Shown here piece after piece: positions 32,801-40,663 of a stretch of DNA of 48,509 bases. Both the position numbers and the translations under genes were made by a program. Numbering within the stretch: position 1 is the stretch's first letter; every line of letters begins with the position of its first letter. Under the pieces are notes generated by a model that was not told the DNA's origin, did not search any database, and saw only the letters and a program-made list of their open reading frames with translations. Source of the stretch: Bacteroides finegoldii DSM 17565. Lineage in GTDB: Bacteria; Bacteroidota; Bacteroidia; Bacteroidales; Bacteroidaceae. The stretch lies in assembly GCF_000156195.1 (NCBI RefSeq), contig NZ_GG688325.1, positions 1 to 48,509 on the forward strand. The letters are read 5' to 3'.

Positions 32801-34810
32801 ATGCAACAGGAAGATGATTTGAGAGGGCTTGCAAGGGTCATGGACTTTATGCGGGCTGTCAGTATTCTATTCGTGGGAATAAACGTGTACTGGTTCTGTT
32901 ACTCCACCCTGAAAGAGTGGGGAGTGACCTTTGAAGTGATAGACAAGATACTGTGGAACTTTCAGCGCACCACCGGGCTGTTCTCGTCCGTTCTTTGGAC
33001 AAAACTATTTTCGGTGGTGTTCCTCGCCCTGTCGTGTATCGGCACTAAGGGCGTGAAAGAGGAAAAGATAACGTGGGCGAAGATACATTGCAGCCTTGCG
33101 GCAGGTGTCGTGTTGTTTTTTCTGAACTGGTGGCTGCTGGAACTTCCGCTGCCACACACGGCGGACACTGTGTTTTATATCGCCACGCTGTCGGCGGGCT
33201 ATATCTGTATGCTCATGGCGGGTACATGGATGTCCCGGCTGTTGAAGAACAACCTAATGGATGATGTCTTTAATACCGAGAACGAAAGTTTCCAGCAGGA
33301 AACAAGGCTTATCGAGAACGAGTATTCGGTAAATCTGCCTACCCGGTTCTACTATAAGAAGAAATGGAATAACGGTTGGATAAATGTCGTGAACCCGTTC
33401 CGTGCCAGCCTTGTGTTGGGTACGCCGGGTAGTGGCAAATCGTATGCAGTGGTGAACAGTTACATAAAACAGCAAATCGAGAAAGGTTTTGCGCTTTACT
33501 GCTATGATTATAAGTTTCCCGATTTGTCGGAAATCGCTTATAATCATTTGCTTAACCACTTGGACGGGTATAAGGTAAAGCCCAAATTCTACATTATCAA
33601 TTTTGACGACCCCCGCAAGAGCCACCGATGCAACCCGATAAACGCCAGCTTCATGTCAGACATTGCGGATGCCTACGAAGCCAGCTACACGATAATGCTT
33701 AACCTCAATCGAAGTTGGATAAGCAAGCAGGGCGACTTCTTCGTGGAAAGCCCGATTATTCTTTTGGCGGCTATAATTTGGTATCTCCGTATCTATCAAG
33801 GCGGTAAGTATTGCACGTTCCCCCATGCCATTGAACTATTGAACAAGAAATACGCCGATGTATTCACTATTTTGCGCAGTTATCCCGAACTGGAAAACTA
33901 CCTTTCGCCGTTCGTAGATGCTTGGGAATCAGACGCTCAAGAGCAGTTGCAGGGTCAAATAGCAAGTGCGAAAATCCCGCTTTCAAGGATGATTTCACCC
34001 GCTCTTTACTGGGTAATGACAGGTGATGATTTCTCGCTGGACATCAACAACCCGAAAGAGCCTAAAATCTTGGTTGTCGGCAACAATCCCGACCGTCAGA
34101 ACATCTATTCGGCGGCACTGGGATTATATAACAGTAGAATAGTGAAGCTGATAAACAAGAAAGGTCAGCTTAAAAGTTCGGTGATAATAGATGAATTACC
34201 GACTATATATTTTCGTGGGCTTGATAATTTGATTGCGACCGCCCGAAGCAACAAGGTTGCGGTTCTGCTGGGCTTTCAGGATTACAGCCAGCTTACCCGT
34301 GACTATGGGGACAAGGAAAGCCGTGTGATACAAAATACTGTGGGCAACGTGTTTAGCGGTCAGGTAGTCGGTGAAACGGCAAAAATACTGTCGGAGCGTT
34401 TCGGAAAGGTGTTGCAGAAACGGCAGAGCATGACAATCAACCAGCGGGAGAAGTCCACCTCGATAAGTACCCAAATGGACAGCCTGATACCCGCCAGCAA
34501 AATATCCAACCTCACGCAAGGTATGTTCGTGGGGGCTGTGGCGGACAATTTCGATGAACGGATAGAGCAGAAGATTTTCCACTGTGAAATCGTGGTGGAC
34601 AATGAAAAGGTGAAGCGGGAAACCGCCCGTTACGTGAAGTTGCCGCAGATAATTGACTTCACCGACAAGGACGGCAACGACCGGATGCAGGAAGAGATAC
34701 AAGCCAACTATGACCGCATCCGTCAGGAAGTCCGGCAGATTGTCGAGGACGAGATAACCCGGATTAAGAACGACCCGGAGCTATGCCACTTGATTAAGGA
34801 GGAAGAATAG
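32801..34810 (+). CDS. mobC: MobC, type IV coupling protein
   Basis: A 669-aa VirD4/TraG-like coupling protein. Four N-terminal membrane segments (about 15-145) are followed by a P-loop LGTPGSGKSYAVVN and a Walker B in SVIIDELPTIYF. It brings the relaxase-DNA complex to the TraG-powered channel. It follows mobB by 20 bp. The repeated leader motif TATATAATAATGTAT begins 3 bp after its stop, where the ancestral next gene may once have begun. Confidence 0.93.
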   Translation: MQQEDDLRGLARVMDFMRAVSILFVGINVYWFCYSTLKEWGVTFEVIDKILWNFQRTTGLFSSVLWTKLFSVVFLALSCIGTKGVKEEKITWAKIHCSLAAGVVLFFLNWWLLELPLPHTADTVFYIATLSAGYICMLMAGTWMSRLLKNNLMDDVFNTENESFQQETRLIENEYSVNLPTRFYYKKKWNNGWINVVNPFRASLVLGTPGSGKSYAVVNSYIKQQIEKGFALYCYDYKFPDLSEIAYNHLLNHLDGYKVKPKFYIINFDDPRKSHRCNPINASFMSDIADAYEASYTIMLNLNRSWISKQGDFFVESPIILLAAIIWYLRIYQGGKYCTFPHAIELLNKKYADVFTILRSYPELENYLSPFVDAWESDAQEQLQGQIASAKIPLSRMISPALYWVMTGDDFSLDINNPKEPKILVVGNNPDRQNIYSAALGLYNSRIVKLINKKGQLKSSVIIDELPTIYFRGLDNLIATARSNKVAVLLGFQDYSQLTRDYGDKESRVIQNTVGNVFSGQVVGETAKILSERFGKVLQKRQSMTINQREKSTSISTQMDSLIPASKISNLTQGMFVGAVADNFDERIEQKIFHCEIVVDNEKVKRETARYVKLPQIIDFTDKDGNDRMQEEIQANYDRIRQEVRQIVEDEITRIKNDPELCHLIKEEE

Positions 34811-34813
34811 CTG

Positions 34814-34828
34814 TATATAATAATGTAT
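34814..34828 (+). repeat. Repeated leader motif, copy after mobC
   Basis: TATATAATAATGTAT. The ATG in it opens a frame that runs antisense into the AbiEii gene, so here the motif no longer serves a gene. Confidence 0.55.
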
Positions 34829-34853
34829 GGAGTGAAGAACAGCCGATGTAGCT

Positions 34854-35870
34854 TTACGGTTGTTCTTCATTTTGCTTTTTGGTGCGGTAGGCTTCAAAAC
34901 GCACTAATATTTCGTGCAGGTTCTTCAATGCTTCCACAGCCTTGCCTATCGGCGGCATCTTGCTTTTGTCGAAAGTCAGTTTCTTCAAATCGGCAGTGTA
35001 CGCCGTAGCCACTTCGGGCAACGCCATGACCGCTTCGGCATCCTTGAATATCGGTGCATCAGCCAGCGACAAGTGCGAACGGGAGTTTTTATTTAGTCCG
35101 TCCTCTATCGTCACCCGGTACATGGCATCCAAGAAATCTTCCGAATGTAGGTAATCGTTATATTCCTGATTGTGGTAGAGTGCCGACAAGTCGTAAACGT
35201 CACGGATATGCTTTGCCAACAGTGCGGCTGCATCCTCATTGTAAGACAGCTTTACCAGCCTTGAAACCTTGTCGCAGATAGTCTTTCGGGGGTTGATACA
35301 CTGCGTTTCAAAACTTCCCAGCCCGTAGGTGCTTATCAGTTCCTCTTGCCCGATGCTTTCAAGAAAGGCGGTCACAATCGGTTTGATAACCCGCTTGTCC
35401 GCCGGGTAGAACATCCGTTTTTTGTCCGGCAGGTCACAGGATTTTATCTCTACTTCCAAATGTTCTTTCAGTCCCACGCCTTGAAATACATTGTCATACG
35501 AGAAATACAGTTTACGGTAATTACCGCCCGTTTCCGACAAATCTTCCTTGTATATGTCACTATTGAGTTCGGCTATGTATTTGGAAAGTTTCTTGTTCAA
35601 TGTCTTTTCCGCCTGCTTGGACGCACCTTTGTCACCCGTGAACACGAACAAGTCCAAATCTTCCGAGAAACGTTCTATCAGCCCGTAGGCTTTGGAAAGT
35701 GAAGTTCCGCCTTTGAAGTAGGTCTTATCCGCATATTCGGACATGGAAATATCCCGCAGTATCTTCGATACCCAGTAATCCTTTTCCACGTGCGACTGCT
35801 CGTAGCCGAAATGTTCAGCCGCCAGTGCGATGATTTCCTTGAACGCTTCCTTGTCCGAATGTAAATTCAT
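34854..35870 (-). CDS. AbiEii-type nucleotidyltransferase toxin
   Basis: A 338-aa nucleotidyltransferase-like protein with the toxin signature GGTSLSKAYGLIERFSEDLDLFVF (nucleotide-binding GGTS and the DLD acidic pair). The AbiEii family is the toxin of type IV toxin-antitoxin/abortive-infection systems; members modify tRNA or other targets and block growth after phage infection. It is the second gene of the operon, 9 bp after the antitoxin gene. It is the cargo of the ICE at the mobC/DUF3945 junction. Confidence 0.88.
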   Translation of the reverse strand: MNLHSDKEAFKEIIALAAEHFGYEQSHVEKDYWVSKILRDISMSEYADKTYFKGGTSLSKAYGLIERFSEDLDLFVFTGDKGASKQAEKTLNKKLSKYIAELNSDIYKEDLSETGGNYRKLYFSYDNVFQGVGLKEHLEVEIKSCDLPDKKRMFYPADKRVIKPIVTAFLESIGQEELISTYGLGSFETQCINPRKTICDKVSRLVKLSYNEDAAALLAKHIRDVYDLSALYHNQEYNDYLHSEDFLDAMYRVTIEDGLNKNSRSHLSLADAPIFKDAEAVMALPEVATAYTADLKKLTFDKSKMPPIGKAVEALKNLHEILVRFEAYRTKKQNEEQP

Positions 35871-35879
35871 ATTTCTGTC

Positions 35880-36581
35880 CTATGCTGTTTTATAATCCAA
35901 GTTGAACCGTGTCGTGGGAAGAATGGTCTTTACCATTTCCGTTTGCAACACGGTTTGTCTGATGTCGCCCAGTATGTCCGCCACCACCTTTCTGACACGT
36001 GGCGGGTAACTTTTCGCCAAAGATACGATTTTTTCCAGTTCCGGCAGGCTGTACCCGTTGAAATATTGGCTTTTGACCCGGTTGTAGATGTCCTGCCCGG
36101 TTGTTCCGGGTATGCGCTTCATGTCCTTTATCGCATCGAGCAGCCGCAAGTATGGGACAAGGCTTTCATCCGGATAGACCATGCAGTAGGCTTTCACGCA
36201 CTCTATATCCAAGTTCTTGAAACGGAAACGGCGAACCGGGTTAGGAGTGGCTATCGTTATGGTTGTGGCTACCTGTTCGGTCAGCCCCATTTTGTTATAG
36301 ACGTAAGCCCCCGTGATATAGCCGTTCAGTTTTTCAGTCAGGTAGCGGAACTGTTCATCCTGATAGACAGGCAGCTTTCCCAGTCCCAGCACTGATTTCT
36401 TGGGACGGTAGTACGCCCCCTTTTCAACCCGTACCAGTACCCCTTTGCGGCTCTGTTCGGAAAGTAGCACCGCAACATTGGCGGTCTTTTCCGTTTCAAA
36501 CGACAAATCCCGGAACGTGAATATACGCCCGGTATCTATCCGTTCAATCTGCCCAAGTATCTCTTTTCTGAATGAAGCCAT
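35880..36581 (-). CDS. AbiEi-type antitoxin (DUF6088)
   Basis: A 233-aa protein with an N-terminal winged-helix DNA-binding region (IDTGRIFTFRDLSFETEKTANVAVLLSE) and the C-terminal AbiEi-like domain. It pairs with the AbiEii toxin downstream. ATG 36581 (MASFRKEILGQ) is used; an upstream start would add nine residues. A strong Bacteroides promoter lies 25 bp upstream. AbiEi proteins usually repress their own promoter. Confidence 0.85.
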   Translation of the reverse strand: MASFRKEILGQIERIDTGRIFTFRDLSFETEKTANVAVLLSEQSRKGVLVRVEKGAYYRPKKSVLGLGKLPVYQDEQFRYLTEKLNGYITGAYVYNKMGLTEQVATTITIATPNPVRRFRFKNLDIECVKAYCMVYPDESLVPYLRLLDAIKDMKRIPGTTGQDIYNRVKSQYFNGYSLPELEKIVSLAKSYPPRVRKVVADILGDIRQTVLQTEMVKTILPTTRFNLDYKTA

Positions 36582-36605
36582 ATTTATGTCCTTTGTTTCT
36601 ATATG

Positions 36606-36637
36606 CAAAGATAGTATATTATGTAATCACCTGCAAA
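36606..36637 (-). promoter_or_regulatory. Promoter of the AbiE operon
   Basis: Minus strand: -33 TTTG (36637-36634), 20 bp, -7 TATCTTTG (36613-36606). A textbook Bacteroides promoter. Confidence 0.65.
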
Positions 36638-36726
36638 AACATAACAAAGATTTTGCCGAAGATGTTTTCTTTTTGTCGTGTCACCTGATAATAGAAGAAT
36701 AACGGAAACTCAATCAAAGGCTTGCC

Positions 36727-36923
36727 AAACGCTTCACAAACGTTCCAAAAATAAGCTGTATTTCAGTATTAATTTTGATATGTAGCTCATTATTAGCCTA
36801 TTGATAAAATAGCAAACGTTTCATAAACGCTTCACAAATGGCTCGCAAGCATAATGCAAATTTTAATAAGTCGTTGATTATAAGGCATAAGGTCTATAAT
36901 TAAATGGCTCATAAATGGCTCAC
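36727..36923 (+). repeat. Seven 11-bp iterons in three clusters
   Basis: Consensus AAAYGNYTCAY, in exact 11-bp tandem register within each cluster: 36727-36737, 36738-36748 (degenerate); 36814-36824, 36825-36835, 36836-36846; 36902-36912, 36913-36923. The early copies read AAACGCTTCAC and the later ones AAATGGCTCAC. They lie in a 540-bp non-coding region before the DUF3945-topB operon. Confidence 0.75.
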
Positions 36924-36927
36924 TCCA

Positions 36928-36956
36928 AGAGAGTGATTAACTTCGCTCTCTTTTTT
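36928..36956 (+). terminator. Terminator/attenuator after the iterons
   Basis: Stem AGAGAGTG / CGCTCTCT with an 8-nt loop and a following run of T. It lies 170 bp before the DUF3945 gene, so it may attenuate a transcript that starts in the iteron region. Confidence 0.6.
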
Positions 36957-36968
36957 ATGCCCTTTTCA

Positions 36969-36993
36969 ATTCTGCAACCAATGGTTGCAGAAT
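36969..36993. repeat. Perfect 25-nt palindrome (operator-like)
   Basis: 12-bp arms ATTCTGCAACCA / TGGTTGCAGAAT around a single A. It lies upstream of the DUF3945-topB promoter, and no T-run follows, so an operator is more likely than a terminator. Confidence 0.65.
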
Positions 36994-37005
36994 TTCATCC
37001 CACCC

Positions 37006-37041
37006 GGACAATTTCAGACAGCGCAGGACAAATTCGGACAG
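37006..37041. repeat. 35-bp TGTCC element, copy upstream of the DUF3945 gene
   Basis: Read in reverse orientation it matches 33 of 35 bases of the copy in traD. As a direct repeat it contains GGACAATTTCAGACAG and GGACAAATTCGGACAG at 20-bp spacing. Confidence 0.75.
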
Positions 37042-37078
37042 TCCTTGCCGCCCGTCCAAATATAGCATATTTAGTCGC

Positions 37079-37086
37079 TACCTTTG
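37079..37086 (+). promoter_or_regulatory. -7 box of the DUF3945-topB operon
   Basis: TACCTTTG, 40 bp before the ATG at 37127. The 35-bp element ends 37 bp upstream of it. Confidence 0.5.
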
Positions 37087-37105
37087 GGCGGGACTATTCC
37101 CGTAA

Positions 37106-37120
37106 CCACTAAAATTCCAA
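37106..37120 (+). repeat. ACCACTAAAATTCCAATTA leader motif upstream of the DUF3945 gene
   Basis: Lies 7 bp before the ATG; differs by one base from the copies at traE and 40616-40632. Confidence 0.5.
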
Positions 37121-37126
37121 TTATTT

Positions 37127-38449
37127 ATGGCAAACAGAATGACCCCGCCCGCAGAGGGGCAGGAAAAAGACGTGCTGCTGGTCTTGGATAAACAGCAGGG
37201 AAAGGTGAGTGCCGTTAAGGGTATCGACAAGGACGGCAATTTGCAGACCATGCCACCCACTACCGGACACGGCGGCGAGTTCATGCAGGTGGACAAGAAC
37301 AGCGATGTGTTCAGCAACTTCATTTCCAACTTCTACCGCAAGTATCAGGACACTTCCGGGCTGGAACTGTTCAGCGTCAAGGCTTCCGAAGCGGAGCGGG
37401 ACGCAAAGGCAATCGAGGACAACCACCGCAACCCTACACCGGAGGGTGACAAGCGGGCTGAAATGCTTCGAGTTCCGAAGCCCGACTTCCACGAGTTCAA
37501 GCAGGGCTACCGCTTCGACCCTGCAAAAATCGACTGGGAGAACCTGAAAAAAGTCGGCATCACCGCCGACACCCTGAAAAACACGAGGGACTTCGACCGG
37601 GTGATGCGTGGCTACAAGTCCCGCAACACCTACACCGTTTCGGGGACGGTGGGCGGCTTCTACCTCAAACCTACCGATGTCAAGCTCTCTTTCTATCAGG
37701 CAAAGGACGGCATGGTAGTACCCAAGCTGCACGGCGTGCAGCAGGACGAGAAACTGCTGCAACGCCCGTTCCATGAACACGAGTTCACCAAGCAGGAACA
37801 GGGCAACTTGCAAGGCACTGGCAACTTGGGCGGCATCGCTGAAATCAAAGACCCCAAAAGCGGCGAGCAAATCCCCGTGTTCGTCAGCCGGGACAGGTAC
37901 ACGCACGAACTGGAGTATATGCGGGCTGACAAGTGGAAATGCCCCGATACAATCTGTAACGTGCAAGTCAGTCCGGAACAGAAAGCCGCCTTTGAAGCCG
38001 GGCAAGCGGTGAAAATGGAAAACCTGCAATTCAGGGACGGCACGCAGCGCAGTGCCTATTTGCAGGTCAGTGCGGTGGAGCGTGGCTTGGAGTTCCTGCC
38101 CCGTGCCGCCGTCCAGTTCTTGCAGCAGTGGCAGCAGCCCGCAGAGCGGCAGGTCGCCGGGCTAAAGGACGGCAAGGGCGTTGAGTTCAACGGTCATGTA
38201 CAGCCCGGCGCACAGGGCAAATCCCCCGACAAGGTGCAGCCGAAAGACGTTACCCCCACCGCCGAGAGCCGGACGCAGGTGGCGGTCAATTCGGGGGGCA
38301 AGACCAACGAAGCCACCAAGCAGGGCAAAGAGCCGTTGAAACAGGGTCAGGACAAGCCCACCGCCAAGCAGAAAGAGAAGCAGGAGAAAGCGCAGGACAA
38401 GAGCCTGAAAGCTGACAAGCCCAAGAAGTCCAGAGGAATGAAAATGTAA
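37127..38449 (+). CDS. DUF4099/DUF3945 ICE protein
   Basis: A 440-aa soluble protein matching the DUF4099 (about 100-180, FHEFKQGYRFDPAKIDWENL) plus DUF3945 (about 190-290) architecture carried by most Bacteroides conjugative elements. The last ~100 residues are a disordered K/Q/P-rich tail (ends KKSRGMKM). It lies 26 bp before topB and is likely co-transcribed. A role in DNA processing is often supposed but not shown. Confidence 0.85.
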   Translation: MANRMTPPAEGQEKDVLLVLDKQQGKVSAVKGIDKDGNLQTMPPTTGHGGEFMQVDKNSDVFSNFISNFYRKYQDTSGLELFSVKASEAERDAKAIEDNHRNPTPEGDKRAEMLRVPKPDFHEFKQGYRFDPAKIDWENLKKVGITADTLKNTRDFDRVMRGYKSRNTYTVSGTVGGFYLKPTDVKLSFYQAKDGMVVPKLHGVQQDEKLLQRPFHEHEFTKQEQGNLQGTGNLGGIAEIKDPKSGEQIPVFVSRDRYTHELEYMRADKWKCPDTICNVQVSPEQKAAFEAGQAVKMENLQFRDGTQRSAYLQVSAVERGLEFLPRAAVQFLQQWQQPAERQVAGLKDGKGVEFNGHVQPGAQGKSPDKVQPKDVTPTAESRTQVAVNSGGKTNEATKQGKEPLKQGQDKPTAKQKEKQEKAQDKSLKADKPKKSRGMKM

Positions 38450-38475
38450 TATCCACCATTAAAAAGTAAAGAATT

Positions 38476-40563
38476 ATGATTGCATTGATAGCAGAAAAGC
38501 CCAGCGTGGCAAAGGACATCGCCCGCATCATCGGTGCGACCGGGCGTAATGACGGTTATCTTTCCGGCAACGGGTATATGGTGACATGGGCGTTCGGCCA
38601 CTTAATCCAGCTTGCCATGCCGGAAGCCTACGGCGTGGCGAACTTCCGCAGGGAGAGCCTGCCCATACTGCCGCCCGATTTCCAGCTAATCCCCCGTCAG
38701 GTAAAAGCGGAGAAAGGCTACAAGGCAGACCCCGGCGTGCTGAAACAGTTGAAAGTGATAAAGGAAGTGTTCGACCAGTGCGACCGGATTATTGTCGCCA
38801 CCGATGCCGGGCGTGAGGGTGAGTTAATCTTCCGCTATATCTTCCATTACCTGAACTGCCGGAAACCATTTGTGCGCCTGTGGATAAGCAGCCTTACCGA
38901 CAAGGCAATCCGTGAGGGGCTGGATAACTTGCAGCCGGGAGAGCGTTACGATAACCTTTACCTCTCTGCCAAGTCCCGCAGCGAAGCGGACTGGCTGATA
39001 GGGATAAACGCCACCCAAGCGTTGAGCGTTGCCGCCGGGCAGGGGGTGTTCTCGCTGGGCAGGGTGCAGACACCCACGCTCGTGATGATATGCAGCCGCT
39101 ATTTGGAGAACAAGAATTTCGTACCCGCCAAGTTTTGGCAACTCAAAGCGGCGACCGCCAGCGGGGGAATAAATTTTACCGCCCAATCGACCGCCAAGTG
39201 GGAACAGCAGCCCGAAGCCATAGCCGCCCTGCAACGGGTAAAGGATGCCGGGCAACTTGTGGTTAAATCCGTTGAGAGGAAAGAAGCCTGCCAAGAACCG
39301 CCGCTTTTGTACGACCTTACCACGCTGCAAAAGGAAGCGAACACGAAGCTGAACTTCTCGGCTGACAAGACGCTTTCCATAGCGCAAAGCCTGTATGAAA
39401 AGAAAGTGATGTCCTACCCAAGAACCGGAAGCCGCTATATTCCGGAGGACGTTTTCGATGAAATGCCGGAACGTGTCGCCCTGCTGGGGCAATACCCCCG
39501 CTTTGCCGGGTATGCCGCCGGGCTGGACGGCACACCCCTGAACCGCCGCAGCGTGAATGACGGCAAAGTGACCGACCACCACGCCTTAATCATTACCGAG
39601 AACCTGCCCGGCGAACTTTCCAAAGACGAGCGGGCGGTTTACGAGCTGGTAGCCGGGCGTATGCTGGAAGCCTTTTCGGGCAAGTGCGTGAAAGACGTTA
39701 CCACCGCCTTGCTGTCAGGGGGAGATACCGACTTCACGGTGAAAGGGTCTGTGATGAAAGAAGCCGGGTGGCGTGCCGTGTTCGGCGAGCAGGAAACGGG
39801 CGGGGATGAAGAAGCCGCCAGCCTGCCGCCACTCCAAGAGGGAGAATATTTGCCACTCTCCGGCGTGGATCTGCTCGAAAAGCAGACCAAGCCGAAACCG
39901 CTGCACACGGAAAGCAGCCTGTTGGCGGCAATGGAGAACGCAGGCAGGGAACTGGAAGATGCCGAACTGAAAGCCAGCCTGAAAGATGCCGGGATAGGCA
40001 CGCCCGCCACTCGTGCGGCGATTATCGAAACGCTGTTCGCCCGCCAGTACATCGTGCGTGAGAAGAAGAACCTTGTGCCTACCGACAAGGGGCTTGCCGT
40101 TTATGGGATTGTCAAGGACAAGAAGATCGCCGATGTCGAAATGACGGGCATGTGGGAAACCGCCCTTGCCAAGATAGAAGCGGGCAGCATGGATGCGGAC
40201 ACGTTCCGGAAGGGCATCGAGGTGTACGCAACGCAAATCACCGCAGAACTGCTATCGGTGCAGCTATCTGTCGCTGCTGGTGAAACCTGCCCCTGCCCGA
40301 AATGCGGCAGCGGGCGCATCCTGTTCTACCCGAAAGTGGCGAAGTGTTCCAACGTGGACTGCACGCTTACCATATTCCGCAACAAGTGCGACAAGCAGCT
40401 TTCCGACAAGCAGATTGTCGAGCTGGTGACGAAACGCAAGACCGGGCTAATCAAGGGCTTCAAGGGCAAGAACGGCAAGGCTTTCGATGCTTCGCTGGTA
40501 CTGGACGAGCAGTTCAATGTCGGTTTTTCATTCCCCGAAAAGAAAGCGAAACCGAAGAAATAG
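38476..40563 (+). CDS. topB: DNA topoisomerase III (type IA)
   Basis: A 695-aa type IA topoisomerase. The TOPRIM start is IAEKPSVAKDIARIIG and the acidic motif ATDAGREGELIF. The catalytic Tyr is Y314 (MSYPRTGSRYI). A C-terminal zinc-finger-like domain follows (CPKCGSG ... CSNVDC). It relaxes or decatenates single-stranded regions during transfer and replication. ICEs of this family carry such a gene, and a related one supports excision of CTnDOT. It follows the DUF3945 gene. Confidence 0.95.
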   Translation: MIALIAEKPSVAKDIARIIGATGRNDGYLSGNGYMVTWAFGHLIQLAMPEAYGVANFRRESLPILPPDFQLIPRQVKAEKGYKADPGVLKQLKVIKEVFDQCDRIIVATDAGREGELIFRYIFHYLNCRKPFVRLWISSLTDKAIREGLDNLQPGERYDNLYLSAKSRSEADWLIGINATQALSVAAGQGVFSLGRVQTPTLVMICSRYLENKNFVPAKFWQLKAATASGGINFTAQSTAKWEQQPEAIAALQRVKDAGQLVVKSVERKEACQEPPLLYDLTTLQKEANTKLNFSADKTLSIAQSLYEKKVMSYPRTGSRYIPEDVFDEMPERVALLGQYPRFAGYAAGLDGTPLNRRSVNDGKVTDHHALIITENLPGELSKDERAVYELVAGRMLEAFSGKCVKDVTTALLSGGDTDFTVKGSVMKEAGWRAVFGEQETGGDEEAASLPPLQEGEYLPLSGVDLLEKQTKPKPLHTESSLLAAMENAGRELEDAELKASLKDAGIGTPATRAAIIETLFARQYIVREKKNLVPTDKGLAVYGIVKDKKIADVEMTGMWETALAKIEAGSMDADTFRKGIEVYATQITAELLSVQLSVAAGETCPCPKCGSGRILFYPKVAKCSNVDCTLTIFRNKCDKQLSDKQIVELVTKRKTGLIKGFKGKNGKAFDASLVLDEQFNVGFSFPEKKAKPKK

Positions 40564-40565
40564 CT

Positions 40566-40663
40566 TATCTTTGCCGCTGAAATTTCATTGTGATAGGTTT
40601 TACAGCTTATAATAATTGAAATTTTAGTGGTTGCGCCCGGAGGGAAACCGGGCGCATTTTTTT
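40566..40663 (+). ncRNA. Candidate small RNA after topB
   Basis: A -7 box TATCTTTG (40566-40573) follows the topB stop, and a perfect terminator ends at 40663. No gene lies between. A transcript of about 80-90 nt starting near 40580 is possible. It would carry the motif AATTGAAATTTTAGTGGTT, complementary to the leader motif ahead of traE, traN and the DUF3945 gene. No -33 box is clear. Confidence 0.3.
40632..40663 (+). terminator. Terminator after topB
   Basis: Perfect stem TGCGCCCGG / CCGGGCGCA with loop AGGGAAA and seven T. It is 69 bp past the topB stop, between convergent genes. Confidence 0.85.

Noticed and set aside
34823..35008. 61-codon plus-strand frame after mobC
   Set aside because: It starts in the repeated leader motif but then runs antisense to the AbiEii gene with no protein-like features.
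36915..37112. 65-codon plus-strand frame before the DUF3945 gene
   Set aside because: It runs through a terminator, a palindrome, repeats and the promoter region; these non-coding signals are clearer.
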